From NCBI GenBank assembly GCA_017477325.1, contig JAFUWV010000009.1, positions 1 through 64,000 of the forward strand: a stretch of 64,000 bases of DNA, given 5' to 3'. The notes under the pieces are model-generated. The model was given only the letters and a program-made list of their open reading frames with translations, was not told the DNA's origin and ran no database searches. Below are positions 8,166-18,109 of this stretch, in pieces (position 1 is the stretch's first letter; each line of letters opens with the position of its first letter). Source of the stretch: Paludibacteraceae bacterium (GTDB taxonomy: Bacteria > Bacteroidota > Bacteroidia > Bacteroidales > Paludibacteraceae). Position numbers and translations under genes: made by a program.

Positions 8166-8196
8166 CAAAGTTACTGCTTCTTAGTTACTCATACAA
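8166..8196 (-). promoter_or_regulatory. Promoter for the repeat lipoprotein/FISUMP operon
   Basis: Minus-strand TAACTTTG (plus CAAAGTTA, 8166-8173) fits the -7 element, with TTG (plus CAA, 8194-8196) 20 bases upstream. The leader before the ATG at 8052 would be about 105 bases. Confidence 0.5.
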
Positions 8197-8308
8197 TACT
8201 TTATATCAAAAACCCCCATTTGGGGGAGTCGGAAAATATTAGAAATTTTGTTCAATTTTCTTATATACTATGAGGGAAATTAAAGGGAGATATGTGATAT
8301 TGATTAAA

Positions 8309-8351
8309 GATGGATGATTGTGTTGCAGAAGATGGATGATTGTGTTGCAGA
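8309..8351 (+). repeat. Two tandem copies of a 22-bp unit
   Basis: A 21-base sequence starting GATGGATGATTGTGTTGC occurs at 8309-8329 and again, identically, at 8331-8351 (period 22). It lies upstream of the rimP promoter and could be a protein-binding site pair or a simple duplication. Confidence 0.8.
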
Positions 8352-8426
8352 TGAGGATAAAAACAGCGATGAAAAGGTGTTTTTGAGTGAAAAGTGCGTA
8401 TTTTTAATAAAATAGTTACAAAATAG

Positions 8427-8457
8427 TTGCAGGAATGGAAAATTTGTTGTACTTTTG
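8427..8457 (+). promoter_or_regulatory. Promoter of the rimP-nusA-infB operon
   Basis: TACTTTTG at 8450-8457 matches the -7 consensus, and AGTTG at 8425-8429 supplies the -33 TTG with 20-base spacing. Transcription would begin near 8464, leaving a leader of about 150 bases before the rimP start. Confidence 0.6.
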
Positions 8458-8472
8458 CAGCATGAATTGAAA

Positions 8473-8492
8473 AGGGGGCCAGTTGGTTCCCT
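8473..8492 (+). promoter_or_regulatory. Hairpin at the 5' end of the rimP leader
   Basis: AGGGGGCC (8473-8480) pairs with GGTTCCCT (8485-8492) over 8 bp, two of them G-U, around an AGTT loop. It starts about 10 bases after the predicted transcription start, so it may stabilise or regulate the message. It lacks a T-tract, so it is not a terminator. Confidence 0.45.
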
Positions 8493-8611
8493 TCTTTGTT
8501 GCGAAAGAGCCGTGTTGAAGGATTGACGGAGAGAGGTGGGGGAACATGGCACGACAAAGGCGAGTGATAGTATATATAAAGGAGATTGACAATAAATATA
8601 AGGTTAAATAT

Positions 8612-9076
8612 ATGATACAAAAGGAAATAGTGAGAGAGATAGTAGAGAAGTATCTCGAAGGCAAAAAGTATGAGTTGGTTGATGTGCATGTATCCAATCA
8701 GAATGAGATTCAGGTGGAGATTGATGCATTTGAAGGAGTGGATGTTGACTTTTGTGCAGAACTGAACCAGTATATACAGTCGCAACTTGACAGAGACGTG
8801 GAAGACTATGAGTTGGAAGTAGGTTCGGTGAGCCTGACTGCTCCATTCAAAACGCTGATGCAATACCAGAAGAATGTAGGTCATGACGTAGAAGTATTGG
8901 GTAAGGACGGCAAGAAATACAGAGGAGTGCTGGTGGAGGTGAATGACGATGACTTCTCGATTGACGCAGAGGTATTGGAGGCTGTGGAAGGCAAGAAGAG
9001 GAAGCAAAAGGTGGTTAAGACACTAAATTTCAAATACTCAGATGTGAAATATACAGTGTATGACCTGAAGATATAG
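8612..9076 (+). CDS. rimP: Ribosome maturation factor RimP
   Basis: 154 residues from the ATG at 8612. An in-frame upstream start exists at 8546, but family members begin close to MIQKEIVREIVEKYLEG, so the shorter form is chosen. RimP binds the free 30S subunit and is needed for its maturation. Visible features are the N-terminal alpha/beta domain with the VDVHVSNQNEIQVEID strand pair and E-G-V-D acidic loop, then the C-terminal SH3-like barrel (VEVLGKDGKKYRGVLVEV). The order rimP-nusA-infB is the standard bacterial arrangement. A 266-base spacer to nusA suggests a second promoter. Confidence 0.93.
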   Translation: MIQKEIVREIVEKYLEGKKYELVDVHVSNQNEIQVEIDAFEGVDVDFCAELNQYIQSQLDRDVEDYELEVGSVSLTAPFKTLMQYQKNVGHDVEVLGKDGKKYRGVLVEVNDDDFSIDAEVLEAVEGKKRKQKVVKTLNFKYSDVKYTVYDLKI

Positions 9077-9287
9077 CGGCGGAACGGGTGAGTGTTAAAA
9101 AATGTTAACAGGAGTGAGGAAATGTAAACGGAGGAGTATGCTTACCGCTTCGTAACACTTTGCTTAGAGATTGCTTGACGAGAGCGGGGCGTGATGTTAG
9201 GATTTGCGAGGGGATTTATTAAGGAATATTAAAACATAAGAATGTGAGTTATCACGACAATTACACTGAAATTATACTGATACAGAA

Positions 9288-9305
9288 TATGAATTGATAT
9301 TCATA
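9288..9305. promoter_or_regulatory. Inverted repeat upstream of nusA
   Basis: TATGAAT (9288-9294) and ATTCATA (9299-9305) form a 7-bp inverted repeat with a 4-base centre, 38 bases before the nusA start in the 266-base spacer. Its size suits a dimeric regulator's operator, but no regulator can be named. Confidence 0.35.
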
Positions 9306-9342
9306 CAAAAAGAACAAATAATCATAATTAAAATAAATAGCA

Positions 9343-10596
9343 ATGGCAACAAAGAAACAATCAACAAATTTGATTGACACATTCAGCGAGTTTAAGGAAC
9401 TCAAGAACATTGACCGTCAGACATTGATTAACGTTATGACCGATTCGTTCCGTAACGTTATAGCAAAGATGTACGGTTCGGATGCGAACTACGACGTGAT
9501 TATCAACCCCGACAAGGGCGACTTGGAAATCTATCGCAACCGCGTGGTGGTGGCAGATGGCGAGTTGAAGAATGAGAACACTGAGATTGAACTGAAGGAC
9601 GCGCTACTGATAGACGACGAGTCAGAAGTAGGCGAGGAAGTGACCGACAAGGTTGATTTCACCCAGTTCGGCAGGCGTATGATACTGAATCTGCGCCAGA
9701 CGCTGGCAAGCCGAATACTTGACCTGCAAAAAGAGAACCTGTATCTGAGATACAAGGATATGCTGGGTCAGGTGGTAACAGGCGAACTGTATCAGGTATG
9801 GAAAAAGGAAATGCTGCTATTGGACGAGGACGGCAACGAGCTGTATCTGCCGAAGCAAAACCAGATTCCGACGGATTTCTACAGAAAAGGTGACGTGGTG
9901 AGAGCGGTTGTCGTATCTGTTGAGAACAAAAACCAGAACCCGAAGATCATCCTGTCGCGCACATCGCCTCTGTTCCTGCAGAGACTGTTCGAGCAAGAAG
10001 TGCCGGAAGTACACGACGGACTGATAGCAATCAAGAATATCGCCCGTGTTCCTGGTGAGCGTGCGAAAGTTGCAGTGGAGAGTTTTGACGAGCGTATCGA
10101 CCCCGTGGGTGCGTGCGTAGGTATAAAAGGAGCCCGTATTCACGGTATAGTCCGTGAGCTGAGGAACGAGAATATAGACGTTATCAACTACACGAGCAAC
10201 ATCAATCTGTACATACAGCGTGCACTTGCTCCGGCGAAGATTTCATCGATGGAAATCAATGAGGAGGAGAAGCAGGCCAATGTATATCTGAAGCCCGACG
10301 AGGTAAGTCTGGCAATCGGCAAGGGCGGCTTCAACATCCGTCTGGCATCGATGCTGACCGGCTATCAGATAGACGTGTTCCGCGAAATGGACGAAGAAGA
10401 CACAGAAGATATCTACCTGGACGAGTTCAACGACGAAATCGACCAGTGGGTACTTGACCAGTTCAAGGCAATAGGACTGGATACCGCCAAGTCGGTGCTC
10501 GGCGAGAAGAAAGAAGAACTGCTTCGCCGCACGGATCTGGAAGAAGAGACCATAGACGAAGTACTGAAAGTGCTTGCTGCGGAGTTCGCGGAGTAA
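9343..10596 (+). CDS. nusA: Transcription termination/antitermination factor NusA
   Basis: 417 residues. NusA binds RNA polymerase and nascent RNA and modulates pausing, termination and antitermination. In order: N-terminal polymerase-binding domain (about 1-125), S1 domain (about 135-210, with VTGELYQVWKKEMLL and GDVVRAVVVSV), then KH1 and KH2 (about 225-380, with RVPGERAKVAV, GVKGARI-like CVGIKGARIHGIVREL, and AIGKGGFNIRLAS). The C-terminus has one short helical extension (SVLGEKKEELL). The E. coli AR repeats are absent, as expected outside Proteobacteria. Confidence 0.96.
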   Translation: MATKKQSTNLIDTFSEFKELKNIDRQTLINVMTDSFRNVIAKMYGSDANYDVIINPDKGDLEIYRNRVVVADGELKNENTEIELKDALLIDDESEVGEEVTDKVDFTQFGRRMILNLRQTLASRILDLQKENLYLRYKDMLGQVVTGELYQVWKKEMLLLDEDGNELYLPKQNQIPTDFYRKGDVVRAVVVSVENKNQNPKIILSRTSPLFLQRLFEQEVPEVHDGLIAIKNIARVPGERAKVAVESFDERIDPVGACVGIKGARIHGIVRELRNENIDVINYTSNINLYIQRALAPAKISSMEINEEEKQANVYLKPDEVSLAIGKGGFNIRLASMLTGYQIDVFREMDEEDTEDIYLDEFNDEIDQWVLDQFKAIGLDTAKSVLGEKKEELLRRTDLEEETIDEVLKVLAAEFAE

Positions 10597-10597
10597 T

Positions 10598-10639
10598 GGT
10601 TACGGGTGACTGGTTACTGGTTACTGGTTACCGGTTACA
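10598..10639 (+). repeat. Six tandem heptamers between nusA and infB
   Basis: Directly after the nusA stop codon come GGTTACG, GGTGACT, GGTTACT, GGTTACT, GGTTACC and GGTTACA. This is a local heptamer array of the kind found in many spacers of this window. The reverse complement (AACC-rich heptamers) occurs at 38228-38305 and 40728-40866. Confidence 0.9.
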
Positions 10640-10696
10640 GGGGAAAATAAGAAGTCAAATAACAAAAGTAGAACACAACACAACCAATCACAGAAT

Positions 10697-13447
10697 ATGG
10701 CAATAAAACTGATCAAAGCATGTAAGGAACTGAACATCGGAATGTCCACAGCTGTTGAGTTTGCAGCAAAACACGGCAAGGAAGTCGCAACCGATCCTAA
10801 CACAAGGATAGACGACGACCTGTACCTGTTGTTAGCCAAAGAATTCAACAAGGATATGGCATTGAAGATGGAGGCTGAGCGCATGCAGCAGGAGCGTCAG
10901 GAGAGAGAGATACCTCAGACCCTGACCGTAGAGCCTGAGCAGCCGAAAGAGCCTGAGAAGAAGACCGTACCTCAACCGAAGGTGGTGGGCAAGATAGACC
11001 TCAATCCGAAGAAGAAAAAAGCGAAAGAGGAGACCGAGCCCCAGCCGGTGGCAGAAGAGCCCAAGCCTAAGAAGACTGAGCCAAAAGCAGAGAAGGTTGA
11101 GCCTCAACCGGAAGTGAAGGCCGAGCAGGAGCCTGAAGTCAAACCAGAGCCCAAGCCGGAAGTGAAGGAAGAGCCCAAGCAGCCTGTTGAGCCAGAGACC
11201 AAGCCAGAAGAAGTGATTGCAGAGGAACCAAAGAAGGCTCCCGAGGTGTTCACATTAGGCAAGCCTGTACTGAAGAAGGCTCCGAAGGTGGTAGGAAGAA
11301 TAGACCTCGACACCCTGAACCAGCAGACTCATCCTACAAAGAAGACGAAGGAGGAGAAAAAGCAACTGCGCGAGCAACGGAAACAGCAGATGGGCGGCGG
11401 AGCTCCGAAGCCGGAAGATGCAGCAGGAGGCGGAAAGCGCAAACGCGAACGCATCAGAAAGGACAAGGTAGACGTAAACAATCCGGACTTCAAGAAAGGC
11501 GGAAAGGCGGGCAAATCGAAGAAGCCAATACGCGTGGAAGTGGACGACGAGGAGGTACAACGCCAGATAAAAGAGACGCTGAACCGCATGCAAGCCGGCA
11601 AGGGCAAGAGCTCGGGTGCGAAGTACAGAAAGGAGAAGAGGGAGAACATACGCCACCATCAAGAAGAACTGCTCGAGCAAGAGGCAGCACAATCGAAGGT
11701 ATTGAAACTGACAGAGTTTGTTACGGCAAACGAGTTGGCGACAATGATGAATATCTCTGTAAACCAAGTCATTGCTACATGTATGTCGCTCGGACTGATG
11801 GTAAGCATCAACCAGCGACTGGACGCAGAGACAATCAACATTGTGGCCGAAGAATTCGGTTACACGACAGAATACGTGAGTGCCAAGGTTGTGGAAGACA
11901 TAGGTGACGATGATGACAACAATCCTGAGGATCTGGTGCCGAGATGTCCGATTGTGACAGTGATGGGCCACGTGGATCACGGTAAGACTTCACTGCTTGA
12001 CCACATCAGAAACACGAACGTGATAGCCGGTGAGGCAGGCGGTATAACCCAGCATATAGGTGCGTACAACGTGCGCCTGAAGAACGGTCAGCACATCACC
12101 TTCCTTGATACTCCCGGTCACGAAGCATTTACGGCGATGCGTGCCCGCGGTGCCAAAGTGACAGATATAGCGATTATTATCGTAGCAGCGGACGATGCCG
12201 TGATGCCTCAGACTGTAGAGGCGATAAATCACGCCCAGGCAGCAGGTGTGCCCATGATATTTGCGATAAACAAATGTGACAAGCCCGGTGCCAATCCGGA
12301 CAAGATAAAGGAGCAGCTGAGCAACATGAACATCCTTGTAGAGGACTGGGGCGGCAAGTATCAGAGTCAGGACATAAGCGCCAAGAAAGGCGACGGCGTG
12401 TTCGAACTGCTGGAAAAGGTACTGCTTGAAGCAGAACTGCTTGAACTGAAAGCCAACCCGAAACGCAAGGCAAAAGGCTCTATAATAGAGTCATCGCTTG
12501 ACAAGGGCAGGGGCTATGTGGCTACCGTGCTGGTCAGCGACGGCACACTGCACATGGGTGACATAGTTCTTGCAGGAACAGCACACGGCAAGATAAAGGC
12601 TATGTTCAACGAGCGCGGCCAGAGAATAAAAGAGGCCAAGCCGGGCGAGCCTGCACTGATACTTGGTCTGAACGGTGCTCCCCAAGCAGGTGACGAGTTC
12701 AATGTGATGGACACCGAACAGAAAGCCAGAGAGATTGCGAACCGACGCGAGCAACTGCAGCGCGAGCAATCAATCAGAACAAAGAAACACGTAGGTCTGG
12801 AAGAGATAGGCCGCAGACTGGCAATAGGTGACTTCAAGGAGCTGAACATCATCGTCAAAGGTGATGTGGACGGCTCGGTAGAAGCATTGTCGGACTCGCT
12901 GATAAAACTCTCCACAGAAAACATACAGGTGAACGTGATTCACAAGGCAGTGGGTGCAATATCGGATTCAGATATATTGCTTGCCGAGGCCTCGGACGCT
13001 ATCATCGTAGGTTTCCAAGTGCGCCCGACGGCTACAGCCAGAAAGATGGCAGAGAAAGAGGAGATAGACATACGTCTGTACTCGATTATCTACGACGCAA
13101 TAGAGGAAATCAAAGCCGCTATGGCAGGTATGCTTGCTCCGGAGCTAAAGGAGGAAGTGACAGCAACATTGGAAGTTCTTCAGACCTTCAGAATCACGAA
13201 GGTGGGTACCGTAGCCGGTTGCATAGTGCGTGAAGGCAAGATCAAACGTACGAACAAGGTTCGCGTAATCCGCGATGGAATCGTGATACACACCGGTGAC
13301 CTGGCATCGCTCAAGCGTGAGAAGGACGACGTGAAGGAAGTAGGTGTGAACACGGAATGCGGTTTGAACCTGAAGTCATATAATGATGTGGTGGAAGGCG
13401 ATATAATAGAAGCATTCGAGGAAGTTGAAGTTAAGAAAGAGCTTTGA
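10697..13447 (+). CDS. infB: Translation initiation factor IF-2
   Basis: 916 residues. IF-2 is the GTPase that brings initiator tRNA to the 30S subunit and promotes subunit joining. It has a short N-terminal IF2-N fold (first ~50 residues), then a long low-complexity Lys/Glu/Pro-rich linker (about 70-310), a second IF2-N module ([17 protein letters not shown]), and the G domain with G1 GHVDHGKT near residue 424, GGITQH, DTPGH, NKCD and SAKKG. Domains II-IV and the tRNA-binding C-terminal domain follow. The linker is long, as is usual in Bacteroidetes. No terminator is visible after it, so the downstream cluster may be co-transcribed. Confidence 0.97.
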   Translation: MAIKLIKACKELNIGMSTAVEFAAKHGKEVATDPNTRIDDDLYLLLAKEFNKDMALKMEAERMQQERQEREIPQTLTVEPEQPKEPEKKTVPQPKVVGKIDLNPKKKKAKEETEPQPVAEEPKPKKTEPKAEKVEPQPEVKAEQEPEVKPEPKPEVKEEPKQPVEPETKPEEVIAEEPKKAPEVFTLGKPVLKKAPKVVGRIDLDTLNQQTHPTKKTKEEKKQLREQRKQQMGGGAPKPEDAAGGGKRKRERIRKDKVDVNNPDFKKGGKAGKSKKPIRVEVDDEEVQRQIKETLNRMQAGKGKSSGAKYRKEKRENIRHHQEELLEQEAAQSKVLKLTEFVTANELATMMNISVNQVIATCMSLGLMVSINQRLDAETINIVAEEFGYTTEYVSAKVVEDIGDDDDNNPEDLVPRCPIVTVMGHVDHGKTSLLDHIRNTNVIAGEAGGITQHIGAYNVRLKNGQHITFLDTPGHEAFTAMRARGAKVTDIAIIIVAADDAVMPQTVEAINHAQAAGVPMIFAINKCDKPGANPDKIKEQLSNMNILVEDWGGKYQSQDISAKKGDGVFELLEKVLLEAELLELKANPKRKAKGSIIESSLDKGRGYVATVLVSDGTLHMGDIVLAGTAHGKIKAMFNERGQRIKEAKPGEPALILGLNGAPQAGDEFNVMDTEQKAREIANRREQLQREQSIRTKKHVGLEEIGRRLAIGDFKELNIIVKGDVDGSVEALSDSLIKLSTENIQVNVIHKAVGAISDSDILLAEASDAIIVGFQVRPTATARKMAEKEEIDIRLYSIIYDAIEEIKAAMAGMLAPELKEEVTATLEVLQTFRITKVGTVAGCIVREGKIKRTNKVRVIRDGIVIHTGDLASLKREKDDVKEVGVNTECGLNLKSYNDVVEGDIIEAFEEVEVKKEL

Positions 13448-13495
13448 ACGGGCGAACCGGTTAACCGATGAACCTGTGAACAGCAGAAGATATCA

Positions 13496-14317
13496 ATGGG
13501 AATATTAAGAAATAAGAAAGGGCTGATATTCGGAGCATTGGACGAGCGATCGCTTGCCTGGCATGTAGCCAAGCGGTGTCAGGAGGAAGGTGCGCAGCTG
13601 GTGTTAAGCAACGTGGAGTCAGCCATAAAACTGGGTGATATACGCAGGTTGGCAGAGGAAAACGATATGCCTCTGCTGGCTTGCGATGTTACCAACACGA
13701 CAGACATAAGCCAACTGTTGGCAAAGGCTCAGGAGCTGCTTGGCGGCAAGATAGATTTCGTGCTTCATGCAGTCGCCCAGAGTGTGAACCTGAGAAGGCA
13801 CCTGAGTTATGAGAACTTGAACTATGAGTACTTCAAGCGTACAATAGATATATCTGCAATAAGTCTGCATAAGATACTGAAAACCGCGATGGAAACAGAT
13901 GCCATAGCCGAAGGCGGAAGCGTGGTGACACTATCGTTTATAGCCTCGGAGAGATATATGCACGGCTACAACGACATGGCAGACGCCAAGGCACTGCTTG
14001 AGTCGATAGTGCGCCAGATGGGTGCAGTGTATGGAGAAAAGCGCGGCGTAAGAATAAACGCTGTCAGTCAGTCTCCGACGCAGACAAAGGCAGGAGGTGT
14101 GTGGAAAGAGATGGACCATTTCTACGAGTACACAGAAGACCTTTCGCCTCTTGGCAACGCCAGTGCAGATGATTGTGCAGACGTGTGCGTGGCATTGTTC
14201 TCAGACCTTATGAAGAAGGTTACGATGCAGACGATATACAATGACGGCGGCTATGGTCGAACAATGCTCACAGAGAGCGTAATAGAACGTTTTAGAGAGA
14301 GTACAGGAAAGAAATGA
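13496..14317 (+). CDS. fabI: Enoyl-ACP reductase (FabI type)
   Basis: 273 residues of the short-chain dehydrogenase fold. FabI reduces trans-2-enoyl-ACP with NAD(P)H, the last step of a fatty-acid elongation cycle. Visible are the nucleotide loop GLIFGALDERSLAW, KIDFVLHAVAQS, the catalytic Tyr-x6-Lys in YNDMADAKALLES and the end-strand NDGGYG. It resembles Bacteroidales FabI, but the substrate-side segment SFIASERYMHG differs from the usual form as I recall it. It is the first gene of the aryl-polyene-like cluster: 49 bases after infB, overlapping the next gene by ATGA. Full enoyl reduction is odd in a polyene pathway, so it may be the housekeeping enzyme or make a different chain. Confidence 0.85.
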   Translation: MGILRNKKGLIFGALDERSLAWHVAKRCQEEGAQLVLSNVESAIKLGDIRRLAEENDMPLLACDVTNTTDISQLLAKAQELLGGKIDFVLHAVAQSVNLRRHLSYENLNYEYFKRTIDISAISLHKILKTAMETDAIAEGGSVVTLSFIASERYMHGYNDMADAKALLESIVRQMGAVYGEKRGVRINAVSQSPTQTKAGGVWKEMDHFYEYTEDLSPLGNASADDCADVCVALFSDLMKKVTMQTIYNDGGYGRTMLTESVIERFRESTGKK

Positions 14318-15819
14318 TAGACATACAACTAATACACGACATAATATACGGCTCCGCACGGCTGGAGTGGGATAAGCAGACACTTGAGGAAGTCGGCAGA
14401 AGCTATGATTTTCTTGAAAAATTCTCGCATGAGAAGGTTATCTACGGAATAAACACGGGTTTTGGTCCGATGGCACAATGGAGAGTGGATGACCAATACC
14501 TGAAGGATCTGCAATACAACATAATCAGAAGTCACTCCACTGGTGCCGGCAATGCATTGCCTGACGAGTATGTGAGAGCGGCCATGATAGCCCGTTTAGG
14601 CAGTTTTGTACAGGGCAAGAGCGGTATTCACCCTGAGGCAGTGACATTGCTGACAGAGTTTGTGAACAGAAATATCATTCCGTTTGTGCCCGAGCACGGG
14701 AGTGTAGGAGCAAGCGGCGACCTTGTACAATTGGCTCACATAGCACTCTGCCTGATAGGCGAGGGCAGGGTTCATTACCAAGGCGAGTGGCGAGATACGG
14801 CCGAAGTAATGGCAGAATGCGGCCTGAAGCCGATGCAGATTCATATTCGCGAGGGGCTGAGCACCACGAACGGAACAAGCGTGATGACGGGAATAAGCGC
14901 CATCAACCAGCTGAATGCCGAGAATCTGCTCAGATGGGCGATACTTACATCGGTGTGGATAAATGAGATAGCAGAGTCGTATGACGACTGTATGTCGGAG
15001 CCGCTGAATGAATACAGGAGACATGCCGGCCAGCAATATATAGCTGCAGAGATGCGTAAGATAGCTGACAGTTCTGCCTGCCTGAAGAAGAGAGAACACT
15101 GGCTATACGCCCACGGACACAAAGACGTGAAAGTGTTCCGTGACAAGGTGCAGGCATACTACTCCCTGCGCTGCACACCGCAGATACTGGGTCCAATATA
15201 TGAGACACTGCAGCATGCAAGACAAGTGATAGAAGAAGAACTGAACTCGGCATCGGACAATCCGATAGTTGACCCTGTAACGGAGAATGTATATCACGGA
15301 GGCAATTTCCACGGAGACTACATCTCGCTTGAGGAAGACAAGGTGAAGATAGCTTTGGTAAGGCTGACAATGACAGCGGAGAGGCAACTGAACTATTTGT
15401 TCCACGACAGGATAAACGGCATATTGCCTCCTTTCCTGAATAAAGGAGTGCTCGGGTTGAACTACGGAATGCAAGCGTGCCAGTTTACTGCCACTTCAAC
15501 CACAGCCGAGAGCCAGACTCTTGCCATGCCTAACTACGTACACTCGATACCTAACAACAATGACAATCAGGACATTGTGTCGATGGGAACGAATACGGCA
15601 CTGCTGACGAGGCATGTGATAGAGAATGCTTATCAGGTGATGAGCATACTTGTGATGGCACTGGCTCAGGCAACGGACTGTCTTGATATGAGAAACAGAC
15701 TAAGCCGGCAGACGGGCAAAGTGTATGACGAAGTGCGTCGCCTGACTCCTACGATAGAAGAAGACACACCATTTTATGAGGACATAGAGCGCGTGACGGA
15801 ATATCTGAAGAAGCTATGA
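14314..15819 (+). CDS. Aromatic amino acid ammonia-lyase (HAL/TAL family)
   Basis: 501 residues. Members remove ammonia from His, Tyr or Phe using an autocatalytic MIO cofactor. The MIO triad Ala-Ser-Gly lies in GSVGASGDLVQ near residue 133. YGINTGFGPM supplies the active-site Tyr, and the DNPIVDP and QxxHVxSIPNNND-like blocks are also present. In flexirubin/aryl-polyene clusters this enzyme provides a cinnamate- or coumarate-type starter from an aromatic amino acid. Here it is flanked by ACPs, ketosynthases and an aryl ligase, which supports that role over histidine degradation; no hut genes are nearby. Substrate is not decidable from sequence alone. Confidence 0.9.
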   Translation: MIDIQLIHDIIYGSARLEWDKQTLEEVGRSYDFLEKFSHEKVIYGINTGFGPMAQWRVDDQYLKDLQYNIIRSHSTGAGNALPDEYVRAAMIARLGSFVQGKSGIHPEAVTLLTEFVNRNIIPFVPEHGSVGASGDLVQLAHIALCLIGEGRVHYQGEWRDTAEVMAECGLKPMQIHIREGLSTTNGTSVMTGISAINQLNAENLLRWAILTSVWINEIAESYDDCMSEPLNEYRRHAGQQYIAAEMRKIADSSACLKKREHWLYAHGHKDVKVFRDKVQAYYSLRCTPQILGPIYETLQHARQVIEEELNSASDNPIVDPVTENVYHGGNFHGDYISLEEDKVKIALVRLTMTAERQLNYLFHDRINGILPPFLNKGVLGLNYGMQACQFTATSTTAESQTLAMPNYVHSIPNNNDNQDIVSMGTNTALLTRHVIENAYQVMSILVMALAQATDCLDMRNRLSRQTGKVYDEVRRLTPTIEEDTPFYEDIERVTEYLKKL

Positions 15820-16916
15820 CACTGACAGAACAACTGAGGAAACAATATACGAAAGAGCAATATTCAGCTGCAGAAGCACAAGAGTTGGCTCATCTGATAT
15901 CGTGGGGACCTGTAGTGTTTCAAGTGGCGAGACTGCTGAACAAGTACGGCATACTTGAACTGCTGGACAAGCATACGGAAGGACAGACGGCGGAGGAGAT
16001 AGAGCAGGCAACAGGCTTGACAAGTTATGCTGTGAAATGTCTGATGGAAGCGGCGCTTACGATGCATGCAGTAATGATTGATGCAGAGACCGATGTATAT
16101 AGTCTTGCCAAGACGGGATGGTTCTTGCTGAATGACCCGCTGATAAGAGTAGATATAGACTTCAATCATGATGTGAATTACGAGGGTTGGTTTCTGCTGG
16201 ATGAGGCGCTTGAGACAGGAAAACCTGCAGGACTCAGACACTTCGGAAACTGGAAGACAATATATGAAGGCTTGTCATCGCTACCGGAGCAGGTGCAGAA
16301 ATCATGGTTCGGATTCGACCATTACTACTCTGACCACTCGTTTGAAGAGGCACTGAAGATAATATTCACAGGTGATGTGAAGAGTTTGCTTGACGTAGGC
16401 GGCAATACAGGCAAGTTTGCGCGAAGGGTGGTGGAATACGACAATAATGTCGAGGTGACGATATGCGACCTGAAGCAGCAGCTTGAGATGATGCGGAAGC
16501 AGACAGAAGGTCATCCTGCTGCAGACAGGATACATGCATACGCAATGAACCTGCTTGATGACAGCACGTCATTCCCAAGTGACACGCATTACGATGTGAT
16601 ATGGATGTCGCAGTTCCTGGACTGCTTTTCGGAAGCGGAGATAACATCAATACTGAGGCGTGCAGGCGAGATATTGGATGAGAACAACAGAATATACATA
16701 ATGGAGACATTGTGGGACAGACAGAAATATCAGCCGGCAGCAATGTCGCTGACCATGACGAGTCTGTATTTCACGGCCCTTGCCAATGGCAACAGCAAGA
16801 TGTACAACACCGACGATATGAGCAGGCTGATATCTCAGTCCGGCCTGGAGATAGAGAAGATACACGACAATATAGGTATGGGAAGTCATTCTATACTGAT
16901 TTGCAAGAAGAAATAA
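15816..16916 (+). CDS. SAM-dependent methyltransferase (O-methyltransferase-like)
   Basis: 366 residues, overlapping the ammonia-lyase by four bases (ATGA). The N-terminal ~110 residues form a winged-helix-like dimerisation region (LLNKYGILELL, EEIEQATGLTSYAVKCLMEAAL). The C-terminal Rossmann domain has SAM motif I LLDVGGNTGKFA and the acidic strand end VTICDLKQQ. IWMSQFLDCFSEAEITSILRR matches the post-motif region of the O-methyltransferase family. It probably methylates the aryl head group, as in other aryl polyene clusters. C-methylation cannot be ruled out. Confidence 0.85.
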   Translation: MTLTEQLRKQYTKEQYSAAEAQELAHLISWGPVVFQVARLLNKYGILELLDKHTEGQTAEEIEQATGLTSYAVKCLMEAALTMHAVMIDAETDVYSLAKTGWFLLNDPLIRVDIDFNHDVNYEGWFLLDEALETGKPAGLRHFGNWKTIYEGLSSLPEQVQKSWFGFDHYYSDHSFEEALKIIFTGDVKSLLDVGGNTGKFARRVVEYDNNVEVTICDLKQQLEMMRKQTEGHPAADRIHAYAMNLLDDSTSFPSDTHYDVIWMSQFLDCFSEAEITSILRRAGEILDENNRIYIMETLWDRQKYQPAAMSLTMTSLYFTALANGNSKMYNTDDMSRLISQSGLEIEKIHDNIGMGSHSILICKKK

Positions 16917-16927
16917 CAACAAACGCC

Positions 16928-17173
16928 ATGACAACCAAAGAAGATATAGTTCGGATAGTCAATGGTTTTCTTGTAGAAGACTTTGAGATTCCGGTAGAGA
17001 AACTTATTCCTACCGCAAGGCTGCGTGAAGATGTTGGAATAGACAGTTTGGACGTAGTAGATGTGATAATCTCTGTAGATGAGAAGTTCGGTGTCAGACT
17101 GACGAACCAGGAGATGGCCAGTCTGCGTACGTTAGATGACTTCTATAACCTGATAGTAACAAAGATGCCGTAA
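16928..17173 (+). CDS. Acyl carrier protein 1 of the aryl-polyene cluster
   Basis: 81 residues from the ATG at 16928. The open frame extends further upstream, but that part overlaps the methyltransferase and is not ACP-like. A four-helix ACP with the phosphopantetheine site Ser in GIDSLDVVDVI. Carries the growing acyl chain as a thioester. It follows the methyltransferase by 11 bases. Confidence 0.9.
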   Translation: MTTKEDIVRIVNGFLVEDFEIPVEKLIPTARLREDVGIDSLDVVDVIISVDEKFGVRLTNQEMASLRTLDDFYNLIVTKMP

Positions 17174-17220
17174 GGCAGAAATTTGCATAAAGTATCACGC
17201 AGCCAACAAGCAAGATAAGC

Positions 17221-18108
17221 ATGGACAAAGCATGGACAGGCAGGACAGGAGGAACAGAGCGTATGCAGCAAAGCCTGATACGCATATTCTCACATGTTTC
17301 TCCCCGTTGGCTTTATCCGCTGGTTGCAGTCTGGGTGCTGGGCTACATAATATTCGCACCAAGCGGTACGAAAGGAATATACTACTACTGGAGACATTGT
17401 CAGAAGAAAGGAAGACTGGAATCGTGCATATTGCTGTACAGGAACTACTTCGAGTTCGGCAAGGTTATACTGGACAGATTCGCGGCATATAGCGGAAGAA
17501 GCTTCAACGTCAGAATAGAAGGTGGAGATTTGATAGACAGGTTGCAGAAGCAAAGCGGTGGATTCATAGTGATATCTTCACACATAGGGAATCAGGAGCT
17601 GGCAGGTTATGTGACCCAAACGAAGAAGCCAATGTGTGTACTCCTGTGGACAGGTGATACAGATACCGTAAACAGCAACCGGGAAAGAATGTTCAACAGA
17701 ATGGGGCTGTATTTCCTTCCTATGCAGAAGGACGGAAGTCACATATTTGAAATGCACAATGCGCTCAGCAGAGGGGAGATACTGTCGATCCACGGAGACA
17801 GGATGTTTTACGGCGGAAGGACTATGACTGCACCGTTGCTGGGCAACGAAGCAGCATTTCCGGAAGGACCGTACCGCGTGGCAGCAATAGAGGGCGTGCC
17901 GGTGATAACGATGTTCATGATGAGAGAAAAAGCTGATACTTACACACTATATATCCGCGAATTAGCGACAGGCAGGGAAGAAGGAGATGCGAAAAGCAAG
18001 GCGAGCATGATATTAAACCGATTCGCCGATGAAATGGAGACTATACTTGAGAAGTATCCGCTTCAATGGTTTCACTTCTATCAGTTCTGGAATCAAGGAA
18101 AACAATGA
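17221..18108 (+). CDS. LpxL/HtrB-like lipid acyltransferase
   Basis: 295 residues of the LpxL/HtrB-like lysophospholipid acyltransferase family. The catalytic H-x4-E is in SSHIGNQE near residue 120. The later IHGDRMFYGG and FPEGPYRVA match the family's donor-side blocks, and a hydrophobic N-terminal segment (WLYPLVAVWVLGYIIF) would anchor it to the inner membrane. In aryl polyene clusters such enzymes attach the polyene acyl chain to a lipid. The start at 17221 may be replaced by the in-frame ATG at 17263 (MQQSLIRIF). The next gene starts one base after its stop. Confidence 0.85.
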   Translation: MDKAWTGRTGGTERMQQSLIRIFSHVSPRWLYPLVAVWVLGYIIFAPSGTKGIYYYWRHCQKKGRLESCILLYRNYFEFGKVILDRFAAYSGRSFNVRIEGGDLIDRLQKQSGGFIVISSHIGNQELAGYVTQTKKPMCVLLWTGDTDTVNSNRERMFNRMGLYFLPMQKDGSHIFEMHNALSRGEILSIHGDRMFYGGRTMTAPLLGNEAAFPEGPYRVAAIEGVPVITMFMMREKADTYTLYIRELATGREEGDAKSKASMILNRFADEMETILEKYPLQWFHFYQFWNQGKQ

Positions 18109-18109
18109 G

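Noticed and set aside
8261-9007. 248-codon minus-strand ORF over rimP
   Set aside because: Antisense to rimP and its leader; His/Tyr/Leu-rich low-information product.
14314-15819. Histidine degradation (hutH) function
   Set aside because: No hutU, hutI or hutG nearby; neighbours are ACPs, ketosynthases and an aryl ligase, so an aryl starter role is more likely.
16712-17173. 153-residue version of ACP 1
   Set aside because: The upstream 72 codons lie in another frame of the methyltransferase and are not ACP-like; the ATG at 16928 gives a normal ACP.
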